From: Niallia sp. Man26
Lineage (GTDB): Bacteria > Bacillota > Bacilli > Bacillales > Cytobacillaceae
Reading direction: 5' to 3'
NCBI RefSeq assembly: GCF_022049065.2
Contig: NZ_CP095744.1
Location: forward strand, 124,001 to 188,000
Length of the DNA stretch: 64,000 nt
Shown: positions 49,911 through 56,722 of the stretch, in pieces
Layout of the letters: the number at the start of each line of letters is the position of its first letter
Position numbering within the stretch: the stretch's first letter is position 1
Position numbers and translations under genes: made by a program
Notes under the pieces: model-generated
What the model was told of the DNA's origin: nothing
Seen by the model: only the letters and a program-made list of their open reading frames with translations
The model's database searches: none

Positions 49911-50261
49911 ATGGAGCAGGATCAGCTATTTTTAGACTTAATAAAAGCGGGAAATCACGTATTTAATGGCTGAGATTTCTCGTATTTATCAGAAACAGGA
50001 CGAACAGCGAGTGCTAAGCTTTCCTGGTCATATGGAAGCTTGGCGCTGCAACAAATAAGAAAATGTGAACGCAATAGCACTTTAGAATCCCATTGCTTAG
50101 CTGTGGGAGTGTCAATATCTTCAAGCAATCCCTTGGCAATTACCAAACTTTAACATTGGCCAATTGGAAGATGAATTATATCAATTCATCAACAAATCGA
50201 GGAAATAGGCTACTTTGAAGTTAAGCAGCACAGATTTATTCTTAAGGCGAAAGCAATTTAA
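49911..50261 (+). pseudogene. Decayed SAM-dependent methyltransferase gene
   Basis: ATG 49911 (GGAGG upstream) opens MEQDQLFLDLIKAGNHVFNG, then an in-frame TGA where relatives have Trp. The same frame continues DFSYLSETGRTASAKLSWSY and GSLALQQIRKCER, the typical N-terminus of a Bacillus class I methyltransferase. The following SAM-binding core is missing and is replaced by sequence that contains an IS605-like end (50084-50115). The C-terminus survives with a frameshift: QLEDELYQFI in one frame, then HQQIEEIGYFEVKQHRFILK and AKAI in another, ending 50261. It is clearly non-functional. Confidence 0.75.
50084..50115 (+). repeat. IS200/IS605-like right-end remnant
   Basis: AGAATCCCA, a short spacer, TTAGCTGTGGGAGTGTCAA closely match the outer parts of the right end of the element at 5460-6838 (AGAATCCCA ... 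TTAGCCGTGGGAGTCTCAA). CCCA/TGGG form the hairpin. It sits inside the methyltransferase pseudogene, so an element of this family probably inserted there and then mostly deleted, or this is a minimal palindrome-type derivative. Confidence 0.7.
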
Positions 50262-50271
50262 TAGGAAAATA

Positions 50272-50306
50272 TAGAACAAGGTAGAGAGCTTCCTTGTTCT
50301 TTTTTA
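50272..50306 (+). terminator. Rho-independent terminator
   Basis: GAACAAGG / CCTTGTTC with a 10-base loop and a T tract, after the methyltransferase pseudogene. Confidence 0.88.
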
Positions 50307-50370
50307 TGACCTTCTCCCTAACTTTCAGTATTATGGTAAAATACAAAAAAAGGCAATGGGGGGAGCTTTC

Positions 50371-50913
50371 ATGTTCATACATAAAATAAATGAAGATTTA
50401 GCACTAAAATTAATACAGCCACATGATGCACAGCGTGTGTTTGCGTTAACAGAGCTTTCGAGAGAGAACTTAAGAACATGGCTGCCTTGGCTTGACACAA
50501 CAACAAAGCTGCAGGATACACAGCAATTTATCCAATTTTGCTTAAAAGGATTTTCTGAGAATACAAGTTTAACAACAGTAATTTTTTTTAAAGGCGAAAT
50601 TGTTGGAGTTGTTGGGTTTAATAGTATAAACTGGGCGAATAAAACAGCCTATATTGGCTATTGGCTCGGGACGGGCTATGAGGGCAATGGAATAATGACA
50701 AATGCTGTGCACGCATTAACTGATTATGCCTTTTTAGAGCTGCGGCTCGATAAAGTAGAAATAAGGGCTGCGTCAGGGAATAAGAAAAGTAGAAGTATTG
50801 CGGAACGTCTTCATTTCACAATGGAAGGCTGTATCAGGCAGGCAGAGTGGTTGTATGATCATTATGTGGATCATATCGTTTATGGGATGTTGGCAGAGGA
50901 CTGGGACAGCTGA
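50371..50913 (+). CDS. RimJ/RimL-type GNAT acetyltransferase (YdaF-like)
   Basis: A 180-residue GNAT of the ribosomal-protein serine acetyltransferase type: LKLIQPHDAQRVFALTELSRENLRTWLPWLD at the N-terminus, then IGYWLGTGYEGNGIMTNAVHAL as the acetyl-CoA loop and SRSIAERLHFTMEGCIRQAEW as the C-terminal motif. These match B. subtilis YdaF. Substrates may be ribosomal protein N-termini or small amines. The start is ATG 50371 behind GGGGGGAG; the ATG at 50356 lies on the ribosome site. Confidence 0.88.
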   Translation: MFIHKINEDLALKLIQPHDAQRVFALTELSRENLRTWLPWLDTTTKLQDTQQFIQFCLKGFSENTSLTTVIFFKGEIVGVVGFNSINWANKTAYIGYWLGTGYEGNGIMTNAVHALTDYAFLELRLDKVEIRAASGNKKSRSIAERLHFTMEGCIRQAEWLYDHYVDHIVYGMLAEDWDS

Positions 50914-50953
50914 GATTCAAGAGCGATATCGTTTATAAAGGAGAGAGAAGCAG

Positions 50954-51367
50954 ATGGAAACAGTCCGTAAGTTGATTTTAACTAGAAAGCCTGGTGTAGA
51001 CGAGATAGATATTAAGGCAGCAGAAGAAAAACTTCAAGCAGTGTTTCCAGAACAATTTGTGCAGCTGTACCATTTAGTAAATAACCCTGAAATTGGAGAA
51101 TGGTTACTATTTCCGATTAAAGACCGCAAAAATGTGAAGAAAACATGGGATGATATTGTCAGACAAAATACTGAAGTTCGTTATATTGGAATGGCAGACG
51201 AATGGATTGTTATTGGCGAAAATGGTACAGGAGATAAATTATGCTTAAAAAAAGTTAATGGATTGATGAGGGAACAAATCTTTCTCTGGTACCATGAAAG
51301 CGGAGAAGCTGAAGAGCTTGCTCCGAGCTTAAAACAATTTATTATTTCCTTGACTGAAGAGGAATAA
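50954..51367 (+). CDS. SMI1/KNR4 (SUKH) family protein
   Basis: A 137-residue SUKH-fold protein: IKAAEEKLQAVFPEQFVQLYHLVNNPEIG, then FPIKDRKNVKKTWDDIV and WIVIGENGTGDKLCLKK, the usual order for SMI1/KNR4 domains. In bacteria many SUKH proteins are immunity proteins against contact-dependent or polymorphic toxins, but stand-alone housekeeping members exist in Bacillus (YobK, YwqG-like surroundings). No toxin gene is adjacent, so an immunity role is unproven. AGGAGAGAGAAGCAG precedes the start. Confidence 0.85.
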   Translation: METVRKLILTRKPGVDEIDIKAAEEKLQAVFPEQFVQLYHLVNNPEIGEWLLFPIKDRKNVKKTWDDIVRQNTEVRYIGMADEWIVIGENGTGDKLCLKKVNGLMREQIFLWYHESGEAEELAPSLKQFIISLTEEE

Positions 51368-51374
51368 TTGCAAG

Positions 51375-51413
51375 AAAAGTGATCGCTTTTTAACAGGCTG
51401 ATCATTTTTTTAT
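51375..51413 (+). terminator. Weak terminator-like hairpin
   Basis: GTGATCGC and GGCTGATC-AT pair imperfectly before a T tract after the SUKH gene. Confidence 0.45.
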
Positions 51414-51489
51414 TTTCACAAAACAGTTTTGTTGACATTTATTCAATGAGGACATAAGTCAATTTTTTACATAGTAAACGTTTGTACAT

Positions 51490-51517
51490 AACCAGCGGAA
51501 AAAGGTGACATATATTA
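51490..51517 (+). promoter_or_regulatory. Sigma-K-like promoter
   Basis: AACC at 51490-51493, a 15-bp spacer, and CATATATTA at 51509-51517, matching the sigma-K form mACm-N15/16-CATAnnnTA. It is placed just upstream of the His/Cys-repeat gene and indicates late mother-cell expression. Confidence 0.65.
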
Positions 51518-51547
51518 GTATGAACTATGTCAGAAGGGAGCATTTTA

Positions 51548-52321
51548 ATGGGTATATTGGGTTTTTCTGTTAGGGGAGAAGCACGTAAAATATCAAAGCA
51601 TTTGTTGAAATCACTGCATGGAGTAATCAATAATTGGGATTCGGAGGACAAGCATAATCATCATTATCCTTCTAATAACAATTATCAAAACTATTCCACT
51701 TACTCTAATGATCCTTCCTATCCACATCACCATTCACAAAACAATTACCACCACCACTCAGATTGTGATTGTGACAATCATCATTCAGATTGTGACTGCG
51801 ATAAGCATCATTACTCTGATTGCAACTGTGGCCACCATCATCACTCTAATTGTAACTGCGGTAAACATCATGACAGAAGGGGACAAGGGAATTTTCTGCT
51901 TAAACCGCTTCATAACAACTGTAATAACGGACATTTTGTCGGCAAGGATTGTGATGTTCCGTTAAAAGTATCACCATTCTTTTTCGGAATCAATAATCCA
52001 CGGCTGAACTTCAACGGGTTGAATGGAAACCTTGCTTTCCAGCTCTTCCGTTTTAAAGGCTGCAAAGTAAAAATATTTTTAGAATGTCCTGATATGTCAG
52101 ATGAAGTGGAAGGCGTTATCTGTAATGTGGGTACTAACTTTGTCGATATTCTTATGTTTGACGAGAAGGTTGTTACTGTACTGATTGAGCATATTTGCAA
52201 GATTGAATGGCTGGACAAGCATTGCAATCCGTGTCCGGTTTGTTACTTCCCGTGTGAGGATGATCATTTTTGTCCGCAATGCGGCGCAAAGCATGATGAA
52301 GAGGAAGAAGAAGAAGTTTAA
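51548..52321 (+). CDS. His/Cys-repeat metal-binding protein with small-barrel domain and zinc ribbon
   Basis: A 257-residue protein. The N-terminus (MGILGFSVRGEARKISKHLL) is followed by a low-complexity region (about 30-110) ending in four imperfect repeats of S-D/N-C-D/N-C-x-x-H-H, very rich in His, Cys and Asp. Residues about 140-225 form a small barrel (VEGVICNVGTNFVDILMFD, VTVLIEHICKIEW) like those of MnxE/MnxF-type proteins. The tail has two CxxC pairs (CNPCPVCYF, CPQCGAKH), a zinc ribbon, then an acidic run. This suggests a metal-storing spore-surface protein. The sigma-K-like promoter and neighbours (copper importer, multicopper oxidase) agree. No family name is known to me. Confidence 0.75.
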   Translation: MGILGFSVRGEARKISKHLLKSLHGVINNWDSEDKHNHHYPSNNNYQNYSTYSNDPSYPHHHSQNNYHHHSDCDCDNHHSDCDCDKHHYSDCNCGHHHHSNCNCGKHHDRRGQGNFLLKPLHNNCNNGHFVGKDCDVPLKVSPFFFGINNPRLNFNGLNGNLAFQLFRFKGCKVKIFLECPDMSDEVEGVICNVGTNFVDILMFDEKVVTVLIEHICKIEWLDKHCNPCPVCYFPCEDDHFCPQCGAKHDEEEEEEV

Positions 52322-52335
52322 GTGCAATGCACACC

Positions 52336-52373
52336 GTCTTTTCCGTGTTAATGCGGAAAAGACTCTACTTTTA
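52336..52373 (+). terminator. Rho-independent terminator
   Basis: GTCTTTTCCG / CGGAAAAGAC perfect 10-bp stem, 8-base loop, then TCTACTTTTAT. It ends the His/Cys-repeat gene. Confidence 0.82.
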
Positions 52374-52468
52374 TATAACATACTTAAGCAGATATTAATC
52401 GCGGTTTGATTATCATTTAGGCGGGAGCTGAATAGGATACTCATAAAGCAAACTTTTAGGGGGGGCAT

Positions 52469-54001
52469 ATGAGAAAGGTTGTTATTCTATTCATTATCCT
52501 GATTTGTCCGTTTTTTTTCCCTATTCAAGCAGCAGCTCATGCTGTCTTAACAAATGCAAATCCTTCGGCAGACTCCAGGCTTGACGAGAGTCCAGAGGAA
52601 ATAGTTCTTCTCTTCAATGAAGCGATTAAAGCAGGACTTTCTGCTGTTAAAGTAATGAATCAAGACAAAGAATTAATTACAGAGGCTGAGACGACTTTAA
52701 GCAATGATAATAAACAGCTTAAAACACGCCTTCCTGCACTTTCTGAAGGAGCTTATTTAGTCTCATATACCGTTATTTCAGCAGATGGCCATCCAATAAG
52801 TGGTTCCTATGTATTTTTGGTCGGCAATGCAGCACTGCCGGCTAATTTAGAAATAAGCGGAGATAATCCATACGAAATCCCTGTATTTGTGACAAGAGCT
52901 GCCTATTATTTTGGCTTGCTTAGTGTCACTGGCTGGATATTATGGGGAGTACTTCAAGAAAGGAAACACAATGATATACAAAGACGTAAATTTCGGTTTG
53001 TTTCTCTTATCTTGCAGCAATATCATCTGTTATGTTTAATTATATTAATTGCAGTTCAGTGGCTTATGAATACGACTGTCTCCGGCATTCCTTTAAACAC
53101 CGGTTTCGGTCTTTCCTGGATATTTTCCTTGTTGTTATCACTGCTGGGATTTTTCCTGCTTTTTAAAGCAAAATGGCTCGATTGTATTTGGATAATACTG
53201 ATGCTCGCAGCGAAAGGCTTCAACGGTCATTCTGCTTCTTATGGACCGATGTGGATATCTGTACCGATCGACTTTCTCCATTTATTTGGTGCAGCAGTCT
53301 GGACTGGCGGGTTATTGTATATAGTGATTTTTTGGAAAAAACACCGTCTTCATATTAAGGATTTTATACCGCTGTTTTCAAAAGGAGCATTTATAAGCAT
53401 GTTAATCCTCTTTATGTCGGGGATTGCGTTGACTGTTCTCTATTTGCCTAGTTTGGATTATTTATGGGTAACGCCTTGGGGGATTTTCCTGCTGACTAAA
53501 GTGTTTTTAGTGTTCCTTGTTATCTTGACAGCAGGTATTATCCGCTATTATTTAAAAAAGAAATCATTCACTAAAAACTGGAAATGGTTAAAAGTAGACT
53601 TTGGTTTTATGGTATTGATCCTGCTTGTTGTTGGAGGACTAAGTTATTTAAGCCCTGTTCCGGCAAATACGCCTTTGAAATGGGAAGAAAAAAGCAGCCA
53701 AACAGATATGACTTTAACAATCACTCCAAATGCTCCAGGTAAAAATAGCTTTCAAGTTGAATTTACCGAGCATACAATCAAAAGGGCAGAGCTGTGGCTA
53801 CAATATGAAAACAGTGAAGAAATCGCTCCAATCCAAGTCCCGTTAAAGCCTGCAGAGACAGACGGATTGTATGTGGCAGAAGGTTATTATCTTCCTTTTG
53901 ACGGAAAGTGGGTCGCACATCTTAAAATCGTAGACCAGAATGGAGCAGAGAAGAACTTCACTAAAGGGTTTCGAATATTTAAAACAGAAAGCAAGGAGTA
54001 G
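52469..54001 (+). CDS. CopC-CopD fusion copper importer (YcnJ-like)
   Basis: A 510-residue membrane protein. A signal peptide (about 1-24) precedes a CopC domain that starts at HAVLTNANPSADSRL, with the mature N-terminal His as expected Cu(II) ligand, plus ISADGHPISGSYVF. Eight membrane segments of CopD follow (about 140-400; FNGHSA and DFLHLFGAAVWTGGLLYI with conserved His), then an extracellular C-terminal domain (about 410-505). B. subtilis YcnJ is the model and mediates copper uptake. Placement beside the mnxEFG-like multicopper oxidase genes suggests copper supply for oxidase maturation. TTAGGGGGGG precedes the start. It converges on the YtkA-like gene with one base between. Confidence 0.92.
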   Translation: MRKVVILFIILICPFFFPIQAAAHAVLTNANPSADSRLDESPEEIVLLFNEAIKAGLSAVKVMNQDKELITEAETTLSNDNKQLKTRLPALSEGAYLVSYTVISADGHPISGSYVFLVGNAALPANLEISGDNPYEIPVFVTRAAYYFGLLSVTGWILWGVLQERKHNDIQRRKFRFVSLILQQYHLLCLIILIAVQWLMNTTVSGIPLNTGFGLSWIFSLLLSLLGFFLLFKAKWLDCIWIILMLAAKGFNGHSASYGPMWISVPIDFLHLFGAAVWTGGLLYIVIFWKKHRLHIKDFIPLFSKGAFISMLILFMSGIALTVLYLPSLDYLWVTPWGIFLLTKVFLVFLVILTAGIIRYYLKKKSFTKNWKWLKVDFGFMVLILLVVGGLSYLSPVPANTPLKWEEKSSQTDMTLTITPNAPGKNSFQVEFTEHTIKRAELWLQYENSEEIAPIQVPLKPAETDGLYVAEGYYLPFDGKWVAHLKIVDQNGAEKNFTKGFRIFKTESKE

Positions 54002-54002
54002 C

Positions 54003-54413
54003 TTACTCTACTGTAATATATATTTCCTTATGTTCATGAATGCTGGCTTTTTCCACATGTACTTTGACTGTATATTCACCTGATTCTTCAAACAGAAGTT
54101 TTGCGTTATAGTGTCCGTCTTTGTTTTCTTCTGCATCAAAATACGGATGAGTTGTGTCTCCCTCTTTCCATGTTTCAAAGCCAACTTTAGCATCGGTCAG
54201 AGGGTTATTCCCATCCATAACTGCCACTTCTAAATCTAATTCCTTGTTAACTTGGTCGCTTACCGGTGTCTTGATTTCAATACTCACTTCGTTTGAATGC
54301 TCATGTGTTTCATTTTCTGATGTTTGTTCATGCTCGGTTGTCGTTGTGCAGCCAAATAAAAAGATGGTGCTCACGCAGGCAACAGTCATTAGTCGTAACC
54401 TATTTTTGTTCAT
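54003..54413 (-). CDS. FixH/YtkA-like lipoprotein
   Basis: A 136-residue lipoprotein. The lipobox is IFLFGC, with the acylated Cys at about 22, followed by a Thr/Glu/His-rich linker (TTTEHEQTSENETHEHSNE). A YtkA-like beta-sandwich spans about residues 42-136 (KELDLEVAVMDGNNPLTDAKVGFE ... YTVKVHVEKASIHEHKEIYITV). His residues in the linker and at IHEH could bind copper. YtkA-like domains accompany copper or cytochrome-oxidase assembly genes. The gene is convergent with the CopCD gene and followed 13 bases upstream by the small membrane-protein gene in the same direction. Confidence 0.87.
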   Translation of the reverse strand: MNKNRLRLMTVACVSTIFLFGCTTTTEHEQTSENETHEHSNEVSIEIKTPVSDQVNKELDLEVAVMDGNNPLTDAKVGFETWKEGDTTHPYFDAEENKDGHYNAKLLFEESGEYTVKVHVEKASIHEHKEIYITVE

Positions 54414-54426
54414 TTTCCTAACTCCT

Positions 54427-54840
54427 CTATAATGATCTTAATGAAAAGCACAGCAGTCCAAAACTTAAGAATACTAGCAGGGTCGCAACGACAATAAGCG
54501 TAAAGTTTGCTGCTGCGCCAAGCATTGGTCCCATTACTCCTGCCATAATGCCGCTTGAAACTCCTGTCAAAAGTGTCTGGTAGTCAACAAGGGAGCCGAA
54601 GATTGCTCCGACAGTGACAGCGATAATCAGCGTTAACACGGTCACTTCAGAAAAATACAGCGGGAATTGACTGCCAAGGATAATGCCGCATGATATTCCC
54701 ATGACTCCGCTTGAAGTCATCGCAATATTCATGCCAAAATGGTAGCTTATTAAGTTTCTTGCCTTATGCAAATAAAAGTAAGAAACCGCAGCTGTAATAA
54801 AATAGCTGACAAAAAGAACCCATGTAAAAGATAACACCAC
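54427..54840 (-). CDS. Four-helix membrane protein next to the copper genes
   Basis: A 137-residue protein with four membrane segments (about 5-25, 38-58, 65-87, 105-130), rich in Gly in the middle (MTSSGVMGISCGIILGSQ, SSGIMAGVMGPMLGAAAN). Met and a single Cys are spaced in the helices in a way that could hold Cu(I), but this is speculation. GTG start behind AAGGGGTGATCA. It lies 13 bases upstream of the YtkA-like lipoprotein gene, so they form an operon. No family is recognised with certainty. Confidence 0.75.
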   Translation of the reverse strand: MVLSFTWVLFVSYFITAAVSYFYLHKARNLISYHFGMNIAMTSSGVMGISCGIILGSQFPLYFSEVTVLTLIIAVTVGAIFGSLVDYQTLLTGVSSGIMAGVMGPMLGAAANFTLIVVATLLVFLSFGLLCFSLRSL

Positions 54841-54961
54841 TGATCACCCCTTGTTCCTATATGTATGAGATAAAATACTTTGTTGCGCCACTTCCTAGTT
54901 AGTCCTTAAAAAAATGTGCGATTATCCCTTACTCGTTTCCGTCCTTTTTTTAGTCTCCCTT

Positions 54962-54970
54962 CATACTGTA
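54962..54970 (+). promoter_or_regulatory. Sigma-K-type -10 element
   Basis: CATACTGTA matches CATAnnnTA, 28 bases before the next gene. A -35 AC is not clear at the right distance (GTCC at 54941-54944), so the call is tentative. Confidence 0.45.
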
Positions 54971-54997
54971 TAAAAAAAGCTAAAGAGAGGGATCGCT

Positions 54998-55810
54998 GTG
55001 GAGAGAAGAGAGATGGGGCCGGATGAGGAGAAGAAATATTATGAGGGACTCACTAATAAAACGAAATTCCTGAAAAATGATTATTATACGTTAAAAAGGG
55101 GAGATGGCTATACCTCTCCGCCAAGCACTATGCCTGCACATGAACTGAATCTGCTGCGGGATTACATGGAAGGAATTAATTTGAAGCAGATTGGTCAAAG
55201 TCTTCCCGAATATAAAAAGCCGATTATGCTGTCCAGATTTCTTAAAGGAAGGCGCAATCAGCAGACGAAGGTTCATGCTATTGTCAGTGAAGAAGCAGTA
55301 GAGCTGCTTGGCAGAGTCAGTGTTGTCGGCAGAGACTTTGTGGCATTAACAACTGTAACAGAGCGCTATTGGATTCCTTATGCGGCAATTGAATCGGCAA
55401 GTGTTCCTTATGGGATTTCTGATATGCCGAATAACCACCAGCAAGTCATATATGATGATACATTGAGGCGGAAGCTGTTGTCTGATTTTTCCTCAACCGT
55501 CCTAAAAAATGACGTATTAAAGCGCCAGTTTTACGAAGAATCCCTTGAAGTGCATCTTCAGGCATGGAAGAACACAAAGGTAACAGTTTTTACAGGTGGA
55601 GAGAAGCGAAAGGGAAAGCTAGTAAAGCTTGAAGCTGGGAAGCTGACATTAAAGCACGGCAAAGAGCTGTCTACTATAAATATGAAAGAGATAAATTTAT
55701 TGAAAAGAAGTACTCCGTTTCAAATGTTTCCAACCTTTGTTCAGTGGGTCAAGGAAACCTGCCATAATATTTGGCCGAAACGGAGAAAGATAGGAGAAAG
55801 AAGAGTCTGA
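54998..55810 (+). CDS. Double small-barrel protein, probable spore-surface protein
   Basis: A basic 270-residue protein without signal peptide. Two LSm/SH3-like barrels can be read: about residues 98-140 (VELLGRVSVVGRDFVALTTVTERYWIPYAAIESASV) and 188-230 (VTVFTGGEKRKGKLVKLEAGK, then STINMKEINLL). The N-terminus includes MPAHELNLLRDYMEGINLKQIG, which parallels LPLRELNALQACIEEINDTLRTIG of the protein encoded at 55840-56700, so the two are related. Its upstream CATACTGTA and neighbours suggest synthesis with the mnx cluster. GAGAGGGATCGCT precedes the GTG start. A bidirectional terminator separates it from the mnx operon. Confidence 0.72.
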   Translation: MERREMGPDEEKKYYEGLTNKTKFLKNDYYTLKRGDGYTSPPSTMPAHELNLLRDYMEGINLKQIGQSLPEYKKPIMLSRFLKGRRNQQTKVHAIVSEEAVELLGRVSVVGRDFVALTTVTERYWIPYAAIESASVPYGISDMPNNHQQVIYDDTLRRKLLSDFSSTVLKNDVLKRQFYEESLEVHLQAWKNTKVTVFTGGEKRKGKLVKLEAGKLTLKHGKELSTINMKEINLLKRSTPFQMFPTFVQWVKETCHNIWPKRRKIGERRV

Positions 55811-55838
55811 TGCCGTAGGCATCAGACTCTTCTTTTTT
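55799..55838. terminator. Bidirectional terminator
   Basis: A 14-bp perfect stem (AAGAGTCTGATGCC and its complement) with a GTA loop and T tract lies between the converging small-barrel genes, ending the mnx operon on the minus strand. Confidence 0.93.
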
Positions 55839-55839
55839 G

Positions 55840-56700
55840 CTATGAATCTATGGAAATAAAACAGACTTCGTCAAAATTAATAGTACGGACTCCATCTTCT
55901 TCTGCACACGGATCAATAGGATTCTCTTGCTCTGGTTCTTCCTCTTCCTCTTCAGCTTGTTCTGGTTCCTCTATCCATTCAATCCTGAATTGATTTTCAT
56001 CGACTTCACAAAGAATGCCTGAGATATTCTCTCCATCTGTTTTTACACGTATCTTACAGCCGATAACAGGCAGCAGGAACAAATAAAGAGGAATCCCGAA
56101 AAATATATTGATGAGCTCAGGGCTGCGCCCGACAATTTCACCAAAATGCAAGGTGACTTCACGGCGCAGGCACATATCAATGTTTAGAAGCTCCTGCTGA
56201 TGTTCAAACGTTTCTGCATCGTTATTTTCATGCTTCAAAAGGCAAATTCGGTTAAATAGAATCAGTTTTTTGTCTCCGAGTGTATTAAGCTTGATGAAAT
56301 TAGAACCTGCATCCTCTAATATCCCTAGTATTTCCATTTCTTCATCATCACAAGTGACGTTTACTTTCACAAGAGAAAAGCGAAGTGCCCGGAAATGCTG
56401 CTGCAGCTGTCTTTGCCGCTGCTGTTGTTCAGGGTCTTGTGGATCACGGGGATTGCCGATGGTGCGAAGGGTATCATTAATTTCCTCAATACAAGCCTGT
56501 AAGGCGTTTAACTCCCGAAGCGGCAGCGAACTGCTCGGCGAGTTGTAACGCGGTGTCGGAATGGCTGGTGGACAAATATTTGGAGAACCAAAGCGATTGT
56601 TTGGAACACTTTCTGGTATTCGTTCAGGGCAGCAAAAGCCGCCTTCGGGGCAAATACCCTGATTATGGTGACAAGGACAATCACAATATTTTTCTGACAT
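55840..56700 (-). CDS. Double small-barrel protein with Cys-rich N-terminus, last gene of mnx operon
   Basis: A 286-residue protein. The N-terminus is Cys-rich (KYCDCPCHHNQGICPEGGFCC). A helical segment (LPLRELNALQACIEEINDTL) precedes barrel 1 (about 105-165; VNVTCDDEEMEILGILEDAGSNFIKL) and barrel 2 (about 215-286; KIRVKTDGENISGILCEVDENQFRIEW) with an acidic insertion PEQAEEEEEEPEQ. Each barrel resembles MnxE/MnxF-type chains. It starts 22 bases downstream of mnxG and is surely co-transcribed. A possible extra subunit, anchor or metal chaperone for the Mn oxidase; I do not recognise a named family. Confidence 0.72.
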   Translation of the reverse strand: MSEKYCDCPCHHNQGICPEGGFCCPERIPESVPNNRFGSPNICPPAIPTPRYNSPSSSLPLRELNALQACIEEINDTLRTIGNPRDPQDPEQQQRQRQLQQHFRALRFSLVKVNVTCDDEEMEILGILEDAGSNFIKLNTLGDKKLILFNRICLLKHENNDAETFEHQQELLNIDMCLRREVTLHFGEIVGRSPELINIFFGIPLYLFLLPVIGCKIRVKTDGENISGILCEVDENQFRIEWIEEPEQAEEEEEEPEQENPIDPCAEEDGVRTINFDEVCFISIDS

Positions 56701-56722
56701 CTTTATTTAAACACCTCTTTTC

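Noticed and set aside
51755..51875. CRISPR-like or satellite array
   Set aside because: The repeats are imperfect, in phase with codons, and encode the His/Cys motif; no spacers and no cas genes are present in the window.
51708..51965. 85-codon Ile/Thr-rich frame over the His/Cys repeats
   Set aside because: It is the shifted reading of CAT/CAC-rich repeat codons of the real gene 51548-52321.
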